Assembly (NCBI RefSeq): GCF_000526995.1 | Contig: NZ_AZUI01000001.1 | Coordinates: forward strand, 5,126,001 to 5,190,000 | DNA: 64,000 nucleotides | Direction: 5' to 3' | Source: Lacrimispora indolis DSM 755 | GTDB taxonomy: Bacteria; Bacillota; Clostridia; Lachnospirales; Lachnospiraceae | Part shown: in pieces, positions 24,644 to 32,467 of the stretch | How positions within the stretch are numbered: the stretch's first letter is position 1 | How the letters are laid out: the number at the start of each line of letters is the position of its first letter | Notes under the pieces: model-generated | Seen by the model: only the letters and a program-made list of their open reading frames with translations | Told to the model about the DNA's origin: nothing | Databases searched by the model: none | Program-made: the position numbers and the translations under genes

Positions 24644-24671
24644 CTGCCCTTTGAATTAATTCAAAGGGCAG
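24644..24671 (-). terminator. Perfect 28-bp palindrome after agrBD
   Basis: CTGCCCTTTGAATT and its exact complement with no loop base between. Placed about 310 bp after agrD and 110 bp before peptide copy 2. Both sides are AT-rich, so it may end transcripts in both directions; it could also be an operator. Confidence 0.55.
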
Positions 24672-24692
24672 AAATTATTTTAACCTTATTTT

Positions 24693-24942
24693 ACTGAGTA
24701 TCCATAAAACTTCTGAATGAGAACAAATTCCATATATTCATTTAACTTTTTATAGGAATCATAATTAATCCAGGCAAAAGTTTCCCCCTTGTTACTACAG
24801 TAATCATATTATACACACTCCAACTAGTTGGAATTGAAAATCCCATAAAATTTATATACATTATTTTCATGGGCATAAAGGCGCTTTTTCTTTCTATAAT
24901 TACCACATTGTCATTATAGAACTCATACCGGACTGTTTGAAC
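24693..24942 (-). repeat. Diverged duplication, copy B
   Basis: Counterpart of 24178-24329 with an added stretch of about 100 bp. On the minus strand the frame after the relic block stays open (MPMKIMYINFMGFSIPTSW, then about 25 more codons) but has no ribosome site, so I do not call a gene. Confidence 0.6.
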
Positions 24943-24980
24943 TTAAATTAAAAGCCAAAATTCTTTCCCTCACTAATTTC

Positions 24981-25127
24981 TTACTTTGTATTCTCATTAC
25001 GCATCTTTAACACTGCTTCCGGAATTTTTCTTTCATAAATTAAAGCCGGAATGCTTCTCCCTACTGAATTTAGGGACACTTTTACTAATGCTTTTTGTAA
25101 TTCTTCTGCAGCCATTTTTTTCATCAT
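24981..25127 (-). CDS. agrD: AgrD-like autoinducing peptide precursor (Ser in place of Cys)
   Basis: A 48-residue precursor in the position of agrD: its ATG overlaps the agrB stop (TGATG) and AAGGAGA lies just upstream. It starts MMKKMAAEELQKALVKVSLN (amphipathic leader). It then has the putative signal SIPALI, and then YERKIPEAVLK, which aligns with the YEPKSP / DEVEVPKEL recognition part after the signal in Listeria and Staphylococcus AgrD. The ring-forming Cys is replaced by Ser25, so the product would be a lactone, perhaps with a six-residue ring Ser25-Ile30. The family call rests on context and this motif; the ring size is inference. Confidence 0.75.
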   Translation of the reverse strand: MMKKMAAEELQKALVKVSLNSVGRSIPALIYERKIPEAVLKMRNENTK

Positions 25128-25693
25128 CAATTCTCTCCTTTTACATTTACTTTACTTTTAGGAAGCAGAGTTAATACTTCCAAAATAACAGGATAAATAA
25201 TCAGCCCTCTTAAAAATGGACTTAAAAATGCAATTGTCATCATTAATGTTAAAACAACAATTGAATATAACTTCTTTCTTAATTTGTCTTGTACACTAAA
25301 GTACTTAATATTTATAGTTCTAGGAACACAGCAAATAACAACAAGAACAGAAACTATATAGATACAAGGCAAAAATGACGTTTTTATATCAAAATATGTA
25401 TCACCTAAAATAGATATTGCCCAAACTAACAACACACTAAATCCACAGCCCAAACCTGTTTTAGCGTGAATACCACCAGCCTGTAATCTCAAGGCACAAA
25501 ATGCAGATAACACCACAACGGTCTCAAACCCTTTTCCCAGGACAATTCCAATAAGCACGATAACAATAAGCTTAATAATATTGTCCAACAACAATTCCAC
25601 CCCATATTGAATTACCTTATTTTCTTCTGGACTTCTAGGACTTATTGTATTCAACCAATCGCAAAAACCGACAGCAACTTTGGAAATACTCAT
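25127..25693 (-). CDS. agrB: AgrB-type peptide-processing membrane protease
   Basis: Cuts the C-terminal tail of AgrD and closes the ring. The 188-residue membrane protein keeps the catalytic pair H76 and C83 in RLQAGGIHAKTGLGCGF, and has about five or six helices, as in the family. Encoded just before agrD with overlapping codons and divergent from agrC. Upstream on the minus strand TTGTTG-N17-TATATG may be its promoter; the ribosome site is GGTGGTG. Confidence 0.93.
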   Translation of the reverse strand: MSISKVAVGFCDWLNTISPRSPEENKVIQYGVELLLDNIIKLIVIVLIGIVLGKGFETVVVLSAFCALRLQAGGIHAKTGLGCGFSVLLVWAISILGDTYFDIKTSFLPCIYIVSVLVVICCVPRTINIKYFSVQDKLRKKLYSIVVLTLMMTIAFLSPFLRGLIIYPVILEVLTLLPKSKVNVKGEN

Positions 25694-25800
25694 TTTATCA
25701 CCACCATTTGACCATATACTAGCATATATTTATGCCAACAAAATATTTTTGTAGTTTCCGTAGTATATTTCTTCCTAAGCGTAAAATGCATCTACTTTTC

Positions 25801-25845
25801 ATACAATTTTCTTTACTTTCCATTTATAACAAGGTAAAATATATA
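25801..25845 (+). promoter_or_regulatory. agrC upstream element
   Basis: A 45-bp element before agrC that is 38/45 identical to 22632-22676. It holds CTTTACTTTCCATTTA and ends GGTAAAATATATA, which can serve as a -10 region. A LytTR-type regulator site (AgrA) is expected in this intergenic region. Confidence 0.5.
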
Positions 25846-25873
25846 CATACATCTACTGGCAAGGAGATACATC

Positions 25874-27184
25874 ATGACTTATTTTATTTATACATTTACA
25901 GGGGCCTTATGTGTTTACTTTTTTTGTGTGCACTTACTCCCTAATAAGTTGACAATTCTTAGGCGGTTTATTTTATTTTTATATACTTTTGGCACCGCTT
26001 TTCTTTTTAACCGAATTTTCGGACAAGCCAGCACATTCATTACCTTTTCAGGGCTCACACTTATAATTTATCTTTTTACTAGTAATCACTATTTGAGCCT
26101 ATCCTGTTATTTATTTGGCTATCTTTATACAATTACATTTAACTATTTGTTTATGTGGGGAGCCGGTTTCATATTTAAAATGGATATGGAGGCTTTAATA
26201 ACTCACCATTTTTTGCTTATCATTTTTTCTTGCATTTATTGTTTATTCTGTGGAACTACAACAAAACTAATTGGTCATTATATTCATAAAAAATTAAATA
26301 TAACAAAATATTTAACCAACCACCATATGCTAAAAGCTATTTTTATTAATCTTTTTCTCTTGGTGCTCTTTTACATTTTCAACTTTTCTTATGGAGAGCG
26401 CCTTGGATATAATTACGGTGTTATTGCATTAAATGGAATCATTTTTTTATTATTGTTTACAGTCACAGTCTTTCTCATGTATTCTGTTTATAAAGTCACA
26501 ATGGGCGAACAAGCTTACAAACATCGTATGGCACAATTTGAAAACCTTCGCACCTACACGGAACGTTTGGAAAATTCCTACGGAATTATGCGTAAATTCA
26601 AGCATGACTATATGAATATACTTATTACAATGTCTGGATTTATGAAAGAAAATGATATGGATGGCCTAAAGGAATATTACAGTGATAGAATCCTCCCCAT
26701 CAGCCGTGCATTTACAGAATCAGACACCAAGCTGGGAATTCTCTCCAATATTAAAAACACCGCCTTAAAAAGCCTGCTCTCCTCTAAATTCGTCTATATG
26801 ATGGAGGTAGGTATCAAAATAGAAATAGAATTGACTGAGTCAATCGACGAACTTACCATAGATTGCCTGGATCTATCCAGGATCATCGGCATATTTTTAG
26901 ACAATGCCATGGAAGCTGCTATGGAGACAGAAGAAAAGAAAGTGCATTTTTGCATGTTTTATAAGGAGATGGATCTCTATCTCATTATTCAAAACACGGC
27001 CCTTCCTCCAGATTATGCCATATCAGAACTTCGAAACCATAACGTTTCAACAAAAGGAGAAAATAGAGGAATCGGCCTTTTTAACGTGGATATGATTCTA
27101 AAAGGCTATAAAAATGTTGTTTGGAATACTACATATGAAGAACCTTATTTCACACAAGAACTAATCCTAATGCATAACGAATAA
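25874..27184 (+). CDS. agrC: AgrC-type sensor histidine kinase
   Basis: Membrane receptor for the cyclic peptide. Of 436 residues, about 1-215 form six or seven helices (sensor part). After this come the dimerisation/phosphoacceptor helix with H244 in FKHDYMN, the N box IFLDNAMEAAME and the G box GENRGIGLFNV. The lack of a classic HisKA motif and the short ATPase part fit the HPK10/AgrC class. AAGGAG precedes ATG 25874. Followed 14 bp later by agrA. The sensor half has a paralog at 22877-23515. Confidence 0.92.
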   Translation: MTYFIYTFTGALCVYFFCVHLLPNKLTILRRFILFLYTFGTAFLFNRIFGQASTFITFSGLTLIIYLFTSNHYLSLSCYLFGYLYTITFNYLFMWGAGFIFKMDMEALITHHFLLIIFSCIYCLFCGTTTKLIGHYIHKKLNITKYLTNHHMLKAIFINLFLLVLFYIFNFSYGERLGYNYGVIALNGIIFLLLFTVTVFLMYSVYKVTMGEQAYKHRMAQFENLRTYTERLENSYGIMRKFKHDYMNILITMSGFMKENDMDGLKEYYSDRILPISRAFTESDTKLGILSNIKNTALKSLLSSKFVYMMEVGIKIEIELTESIDELTIDCLDLSRIIGIFLDNAMEAAMETEEKKVHFCMFYKEMDLYLIIQNTALPPDYAISELRNHNVSTKGENRGIGLFNVDMILKGYKNVVWNTTYEEPYFTQELILMHNE

Positions 27185-27198
27185 TAAGGAGTACAAAA

Positions 27199-27957
27199 AT
27201 GATCCACATATATCTTTGTGAAGATGATAAAAGACAATTAAATCGCTGGGTAGACATTATAGAAAAATATTTATTGATGAACCCAACGGAAGCCAAGCTT
27301 TACTGTTCCGCCTCAAAACCGGAAGAGTTGCTTTCCATGCGGAGAAGATCAAGCACTACCGGACTTTATTTTTTGGACATTGATTTGCAGTCAAATAAAA
27401 ATGGAATTGAACTGGCCCAGGAGATACGAAAATATGACCCTCGCGGTTATATCGTTTTCGTAACTACTCACAGTGAAATGGCTGTTCTTACCTTTCGCTA
27501 CAAAGTTGAAGCAATGGATTTTATTATTAAAGATGAATCGGATACCTTACCCCAGCAAATATGTTCTTGTATTCAGAACGTTGAAAGAAATTATAAGGCG
27601 CAGCTGGATTCCTCCAACCGCCTCTTATCCATAAAGGTTGATAAAGATTCCTTAATTCTGGATCAAAATGATATTGTCGCCATTACAACCGGCGACGATC
27701 CCCATAAGCTTATAGTACATACTAAAACCGGAGTCCGGCAGATTTCAGGCTCGTTAAAAGAATTCCATGTGACCTTAAATTCTGGTTTCTGCCAATGCAA
27801 CCGTTCTACCATCGTAAATCTAAAGCATGTATTAAAATATTCCAGAGATAACGCTTTGCTTCTCATGGATAACAAAGAAACTTATTCCGTATCCATACGT
27901 ATGCTTGGTAAAGTTCAGAAAGCTTTAAACAGTTTTCATCCATCTATAGCGAAATAG
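27199..27957 (+). CDS. agrA: AgrA-type LytTR response regulator
   Basis: Response regulator of 252 residues: receiver domain (about 1-125, acidic pocket E8/D9/D10, phosphoacceptor D60 in FLDIDL, Lys near 113) and a LytTR DNA-binding domain (about 145-245, with CQCNRSTIVNLKHV). Partner of agrC; by homology it should activate the agrBD promoter in the 25694-25873 gap. TAAGGAG ribosome site. Confidence 0.93.
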   Translation: MIHIYLCEDDKRQLNRWVDIIEKYLLMNPTEAKLYCSASKPEELLSMRRRSSTTGLYFLDIDLQSNKNGIELAQEIRKYDPRGYIVFVTTHSEMAVLTFRYKVEAMDFIIKDESDTLPQQICSCIQNVERNYKAQLDSSNRLLSIKVDKDSLILDQNDIVAITTGDDPHKLIVHTKTGVRQISGSLKEFHVTLNSGFCQCNRSTIVNLKHVLKYSRDNALLLMDNKETYSVSIRMLGKVQKALNSFHPSIAK

Positions 27958-27991
27958 GAGGCGGCCGAGATGCTCGGCTACCTCCTATTTC
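27951..27991. terminator. Bidirectional terminator between agrA and the sulfatase gene
   Basis: GAAATAGGAGG (27951-27961) pairs with CCTCCTATTTC (27981-27991), with an inner GCCGA/TCGGC stem. It includes the agrA stop codon and lies 10 bp from the convergent sulfatase stop. Confidence 0.75.
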
Positions 27992-28000
27992 ATTAATCTT

Positions 28001-29389
28001 CTATCGTTCCCACAAAAACGGATCGTCCGTCAGACTCAGATAGTTTTTCAGCTTTTCCCGGTACACCAAAATATCCGCTCTTTGGCACTCCGGCTCCAAT
28101 ACTTGTGGATTAATCTGATAAGGATCCTCCAGATTATCATAAAGATATTCCTTTTGCTCCTCTCCCGGAGCATAGCCGTTGGAAATGACATAGGTATAGC
28201 GTTTGTCTTTAATACCCCTCCATCCGTAAGCCTTATGGCTGAGACCTTTATCAGAAAAAGCCTTTACCATCTCCGCACCTCCCGGATAAGAACAGATCAG
28301 CATATCCTGAGGCTCATTCTCATCCTTTCCGAACATGCCTTTGACATGGCTATATCCCTCACATGTCTTTGGTACGGGAATTTCCAGAAGCTCCAGAATA
28401 GTTGGCATGTGATCAGGACTGGCAAATATCCCGTCATTGTCCACAGCCTCGATTCTCCCCTTCTGGCGAATCATGAGCGGGATATGGAGGGATTCCTCAT
28501 ACCAGATGTTTTTACTCATCAATCCATGAGAGCCAAGCATTTCCCCGTGGTCTGCAGACAAGATGACAATGGTATTCTCCTCCATATTATGATCCTTTAA
28601 ATATTGAAGGATTCTTCCAAACTGCTCATCAATTCCATAAATCGCAGCATAATACTGTTTTGTCTGGGTTTCCAGAAGTCCTCCCTTTTCCCTCATCTCT
28701 TCAGGAACGTTTTCACGATAGCAGACCTCCAGACCCTGAAACTTCTCATAATACCGGTCCGGCACCAGTTCATAGGGAAGGTGGGGCGGATTGTAGGATA
28801 GAAACAGTGCAAACGGCTGTTCATCCTCTTTCCTTGCTTCCATGTATTCAATGGCCTTGTCTGTTTCAAATTCTGCTGACCATTTTCCCGGCTTTATCTG
28901 TTTTTCATCATCCTGCCAATAATGGGGATCCAGGTGATCATCCCAGGCTCCGTAAGACAGCCAGTAATCAAATCCATGCCTTCTTTCCCCTGGAGGCGTA
29001 TAAGCATCCCAGTCCCGCGCGCCTGATTTTGGATTGGAAGTAAAATTAAGCTCTGAAGCATCCAGATGCCATTTGCCAATGTAGCCCGTCCGGTATCTCT
29101 CATCCTTCAGCACATCTCCGATGCAGATCTCCTGGGGCCTCAGCATGACCTTTTCTTCCAGTCCAATCTTGCAATTAGTCCACATTCCTGCGCGGAAGGG
29201 ATATTTCCCTGTCATCAGAGACGCTCTGTGGGGAGAGCATAATGGGTACGTGCTGTAAGCATTGGTAAACCTCATGCTCTCCCGGGCAAAAGAGTCAATG
29301 TTTGGAGTCACCACCTGGTCCATGTTCATGAATCCCATGGCGTGTGCCCGCCACTGGTCGGCAAATACATACAGCAGATTTGTTTTCAT
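28001..29389 (-). CDS. Cys-type sulfatase (S1 family)
   Basis: Hydrolyses sulfate esters, probably on a sulfated sugar. The 462-residue protein has the formylglycine site C51 in PLCSPHRASLMTG (CxPxR), the metal ligands D11/Q12 (FADQWR) and the ILSADHGEMLGSHG block. The Cys must be oxidised to formylglycine; the matching radical SAM maturase lies at 37548-38660. There is no signal peptide, so it acts in the cytosol on imported sugar. Last gene of the transporter-GH88-sulfatase operon. Confidence 0.95.
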   Translation of the reverse strand: MKTNLLYVFADQWRAHAMGFMNMDQVVTPNIDSFARESMRFTNAYSTYPLCSPHRASLMTGKYPFRAGMWTNCKIGLEEKVMLRPQEICIGDVLKDERYRTGYIGKWHLDASELNFTSNPKSGARDWDAYTPPGERRHGFDYWLSYGAWDDHLDPHYWQDDEKQIKPGKWSAEFETDKAIEYMEARKEDEQPFALFLSYNPPHLPYELVPDRYYEKFQGLEVCYRENVPEEMREKGGLLETQTKQYYAAIYGIDEQFGRILQYLKDHNMEENTIVILSADHGEMLGSHGLMSKNIWYEESLHIPLMIRQKGRIEAVDNDGIFASPDHMPTILELLEIPVPKTCEGYSHVKGMFGKDENEPQDMLICSYPGGAEMVKAFSDKGLSHKAYGWRGIKDKRYTYVISNGYAPGEEQKEYLYDNLEDPYQINPQVLEPECQRADILVYREKLKNYLSLTDDPFLWER

Positions 29390-29419
29390 TCTTTTTTCTC
29401 CTTATTCTTCCACCAGCAC

Positions 29420-30598
29420 TTACCAGTACAGCTCCCAGTCCTTGGAAAGCCTGGTAAGAGCCTCCATGTAAAAATAGTCACCCCATGTATTGCACTCATC
29501 TACACCACGGTTGGTACAGGTATTCTCTTTGGAATCCCTTGCATAGGTGCCGTGAAGCAGCAATCCATTGGATTTTTTGAAATCCCTGTTGGCACAAAGA
29601 TCTGTCAGCGCCTTAAGCATCCGGTCAGCCGCAGCCAAATATACCTGTGCCTTCTCTTTTTCCAGATATTTCGCCATTTCCAGGATTCCGCAGATGGCAA
29701 TGGCAGATGCGGAGGAATCTCTCGGCTCCGTGCTTCCTGTGTCAAAGTCAAAATCCCAGTAAGGAACCAGATCTTCCGGCAGATGCTCAATAAAATAATC
29801 AGTCACACTACAGAATAAGTCCGTGTACTCCGGATTTTTCAAATACCGGTAGCTTAAGGCGATTCCATAAATCCCCCAGGCCTGACCTCTTGCCCATGCA
29901 GAACCGTTGCGGTTCCCCTGGTGGGTTACTCCATAGGTGGGTTCCCCTGTTTCCACATCAAAGAAATGGGTATGGTAGGTAGAATGATCCGGGCGCAAAA
30001 TGCATTTCATGGCAGTTTTTATATGGTTCTCCGCCTTTTCTTCATACGATGGATCTCCTGTCACTTCCGTTGCCCAGTAAAGTAAGGGAAGATTTAACAG
30101 GCAGTCAATGATCAGCCGGTATTCCTTAGGTTCCCCCGGATTTCCCCAGGCCTGAAGGAACTTGCCTCTCTCCCTGTAGCGTTCTGCCAAATGATCAGCC
30201 GCCAATAAAGCCGCCTTTTTTGCATGTTCATTGCCGGTCAGCTTATAAGCTGCCACACAGGATAAGCTGTATAAAAATCCCATATCATGATGGTTTACGT
30301 CAATTTTATTTTCAATTCTGTTCAGGAAGCTTTCTACCTGTACTTCAGCGGCTTTCCGGAATGCTTCATCACCGGTGTGCTCGTAAGCCAGCCAGATCAC
30401 TCCTGTCCAGAATCCTGTTGTCCATTCCACATTTTCTGTTGCCTCATAAAATCCGTCAAAGCTGTTGGAAGACTGGAATTTATCCGTAAATTCCGAAAGG
30501 TTCTCCTTAACGAGCTTCACCGCATCGTCAAGAGCTTTTTGAACCATACCCTCTTCCATTCCAGGATAGGTTTTTATTTGTTCCAATGTCTGTGCCAT
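29420..30598 (-). CDS. GH88 unsaturated glucuronyl hydrolase
   Basis: Cytosolic glycosidase that removes the 4,5-unsaturated uronic acid from disaccharides left by polysaccharide lyases acting on glycosaminoglycans or similar. The 392-residue protein shows the GH88 pair of Asp: D105 in NHHDMGFLYSL and D165 in IIDCLLNLPLLYWA, plus NRNGSAWARGQAWGIYG. ATG 30598 follows GGAGAGG; the frame open to 30724 overlaps the permease gene and is not GH88-like. Lies between a permease and the sulfatase gene. Confidence 0.94.
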   Translation of the reverse strand: MAQTLEQIKTYPGMEEGMVQKALDDAVKLVKENLSEFTDKFQSSNSFDGFYEATENVEWTTGFWTGVIWLAYEHTGDEAFRKAAEVQVESFLNRIENKIDVNHHDMGFLYSLSCVAAYKLTGNEHAKKAALLAADHLAERYRERGKFLQAWGNPGEPKEYRLIIDCLLNLPLLYWATEVTGDPSYEEKAENHIKTAMKCILRPDHSTYHTHFFDVETGEPTYGVTHQGNRNGSAWARGQAWGIYGIALSYRYLKNPEYTDLFCSVTDYFIEHLPEDLVPYWDFDFDTGSTEPRDSSASAIAICGILEMAKYLEKEKAQVYLAAADRMLKALTDLCANRDFKKSNGLLLHGTYARDSKENTCTNRGVDECNTWGDYFYMEALTRLSKDWELYW

Positions 30599-30615
30599 AT
30601 GCCTCTCCTTTCCTG

Positions 30616-31443
30616 TTATCCTTTGATTCCGCTGGCTGCAACGCCCTCTACAAAGAACTTCTGACAGCTTAAAAATACGATGATAACCGGGACCAATGAG
30701 CATACGGAGGCCGCCATGATCCATGCATAGTCAGCTCCGAACTGGGATATGAACATCCGGATACCCAGCTGGATGGTTTTTAATTCTTTTGTCTTTAAAT
30801 AGATGAGCGGTCCCATGAAATCATTCCATACATTGGTGAATGTAAAGATGGTCAAGGTCGCCATTGCCGGCTTTCCAAGAGGGAACACGATCTTTCCGAA
30901 TATGCCGTATTCGTTTAACCCGTCGATCCTGGCTGCTTCGCATAATTCATCCGGAATGCTGATATAAAACTGACGGATCAAAAATACGCCGAAGGCGGAG
31001 AAGGCCTGCATCAGGATCAATCCTAAATGAGTGTCGTTAAGGCCCAGCTTGGAAACCAGAATAAACTGGGGAACCATGTAGACCTGCCATGGAACAGCTA
31101 TTGTAGTAACATACATAAGGAAAATCAAGTCCCTGCCTTTAAAACGCGTCTTTGTAAAACCGTAAGCAGCAAAGCAGCTGGTGCACAGCTGGATGATGGT
31201 CGTAATGACCGTAAGCTTGGCGGTATTGAAAAAGAAGGTCACAAGGGGCAGCTTCTTCCAGATGATTTTGTAGTTCTCCCAATGCAACGTATCGGGCCAC
31301 CATTTCATTGGTATGGAAAATACATCTTTATTAAGCTTTAAAGAAGAAATTACCATCCAGTAAAAGGGCACCAGCATAAAAAGGGATAAAGCAATCAATC
31401 CCAGATACAGAAGTATCCTTAAATCCTTTGTTTTTGTTTTCAT
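30616..31443 (-). CDS. Sugar ABC transporter permease, MalG type
   Basis: Inner-membrane half of a CUT1 sugar importer. 275 residues, six helices, and the EAA loop DELCEAARIDGLNEYGIFGKIV that contacts the ATPase. No ATPase gene is present in the operon, so it likely uses a shared MsmK-type ATPase encoded elsewhere. Confidence 0.95.
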   Translation of the reverse strand: MKTKTKDLRILLYLGLIALSLFMLVPFYWMVISSLKLNKDVFSIPMKWWPDTLHWENYKIIWKKLPLVTFFFNTAKLTVITTIIQLCTSCFAAYGFTKTRFKGRDLIFLMYVTTIAVPWQVYMVPQFILVSKLGLNDTHLGLILMQAFSAFGVFLIRQFYISIPDELCEAARIDGLNEYGIFGKIVFPLGKPAMATLTIFTFTNVWNDFMGPLIYLKTKELKTIQLGIRMFISQFGADYAWIMAASVCSLVPVIIVFLSCQKFFVEGVAASGIKG

Positions 31444-31455
31444 CGCTTTCCCTCC

Positions 31456-32373
31456 TTACATCAAATCCTTAGACCACTTCTTTTCACCCGCAAACTGAAT
31501 CAGGGTGATCACAAGCACTACTGCAAACAGAACAATGGCTCCCGCACTTGCCGGTCCGAACTGCCATGAGGTAAATGCCTTTTCATAAATGTAATTGACC
31601 AGGGTCTTGGTGGCGTTGCCGGGACCTCCGCCTGTCATTACATATACAAGGTCAAACACCTTAAAGCACTGGATCGTAAGCATGATCAGCACAAAGAATG
31701 TGGTCGGTGTCAGCATGGGAATGGTAATATACCGAAGCTTCTGAAAGCCATTGGCCCCATCTATACCGGCCGCTTCATAAAGAGAACCTGAGATTCCCTG
31801 AAGGGCCGCCAGATACACGATCATATAGTATCCCATGTATTTCCATACACTTACCACGGAAATGGCCACCATAGCCCATTTCACATCAACAACCCATCTG
31901 GGAGGCTTGGAAATGCCGATGAATTTCAAAAATTCATTGATCGGTCCAAAATCCGGCTGAAACAGCATGTTCCATACCGCACCTACTGCCACGATGGAAG
32001 CAATATAAGGGAAATACAGCGCGGTACGGAATATCGCGATCCCCTTTAATTTATGATTCAACAGAACTGCCAGTAAAAGCGCCAGCACTAAGGTTGGGAA
32101 TACCGTAAGCAATGCATATTGAATGGTGTGAATAAAGGATTGAACAAATATCCTGTCACCGAAAATCTGAGCAAAATTTTTTAATCCTACGAACTCCATG
32201 GGAGCCTGGGAACCATCCCATTTCATAACACTTAAAATAAAGGAAAAGATGACGGGAATGAATACGAAAATAGCATACCCGATTAAATTAGGCAGAATAA
32301 ATGAATAACCGATCAGGTTACTTCGGATTGCCTTCTTTTGATGCGACGTCAATGTCGTTTTTACTTCCTTCAT
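31456..32373 (-). CDS. Sugar ABC transporter permease, MalF type
   Basis: Partner permease of 305 residues with six helices and the EAA loop LYEAAGIDGANGFQKLRYI. Twelve bp before the MalG-type gene. The N-terminal start is ATG 32373 with GGAGG upstream. Confidence 0.95.
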   Translation of the reverse strand: MKEVKTTLTSHQKKAIRSNLIGYSFILPNLIGYAIFVFIPVIFSFILSVMKWDGSQAPMEFVGLKNFAQIFGDRIFVQSFIHTIQYALLTVFPTLVLALLLAVLLNHKLKGIAIFRTALYFPYIASIVAVGAVWNMLFQPDFGPINEFLKFIGISKPPRWVVDVKWAMVAISVVSVWKYMGYYMIVYLAALQGISGSLYEAAGIDGANGFQKLRYITIPMLTPTTFFVLIMLTIQCFKVFDLVYVMTGGGPGNATKTLVNYIYEKAFTSWQFGPASAGAIVLFAVVLVITLIQFAGEKKWSKDLM

Positions 32374-32414
32374 ACAGGGTTAACCTCCTTTTCACCTGCT
32401 TTTTGCCACAAAAA

Positions 32415-32447
32415 GAGCGCCTTGCTGTTGTTTTAGAAAAGGCGCTC
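32415..32447 (-). terminator. Intercistronic terminator after the binding-protein gene
   Basis: Minus-strand hairpin with 9-bp arms (GAGCGCCTT / AAGGCGCTC) followed by TTTTT. It lies between the solute-binding protein and the permeases and would give more of the former, as is common in sugar ABC operons. Confidence 0.7.
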
Positions 32448-32467
32448 TCCGGGCAATCAATTATATT

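Larger units (their letters stand above)
24536..24980. other. Spacer between agrD and peptide copy 2
   Basis: 445 bp without a gene with a credible start. It contains the palindromic terminator 24644-24671 and duplication copy B (24693-24942) with a relic reading frame on the minus strand. Confidence 0.6.

Noticed and set aside
24254..24659. Two plus-strand frames of 67 and 75 codons
   Set aside because: They are antisense shadows of peptide copy 2 and its flanks, with no ribosome sites.
24720..24890. Minus-strand frame MPMKIMYINFMGF... in duplication copy B
   Set aside because: No ribosome site, not present in copy A, and part of a relic; not called as a gene.
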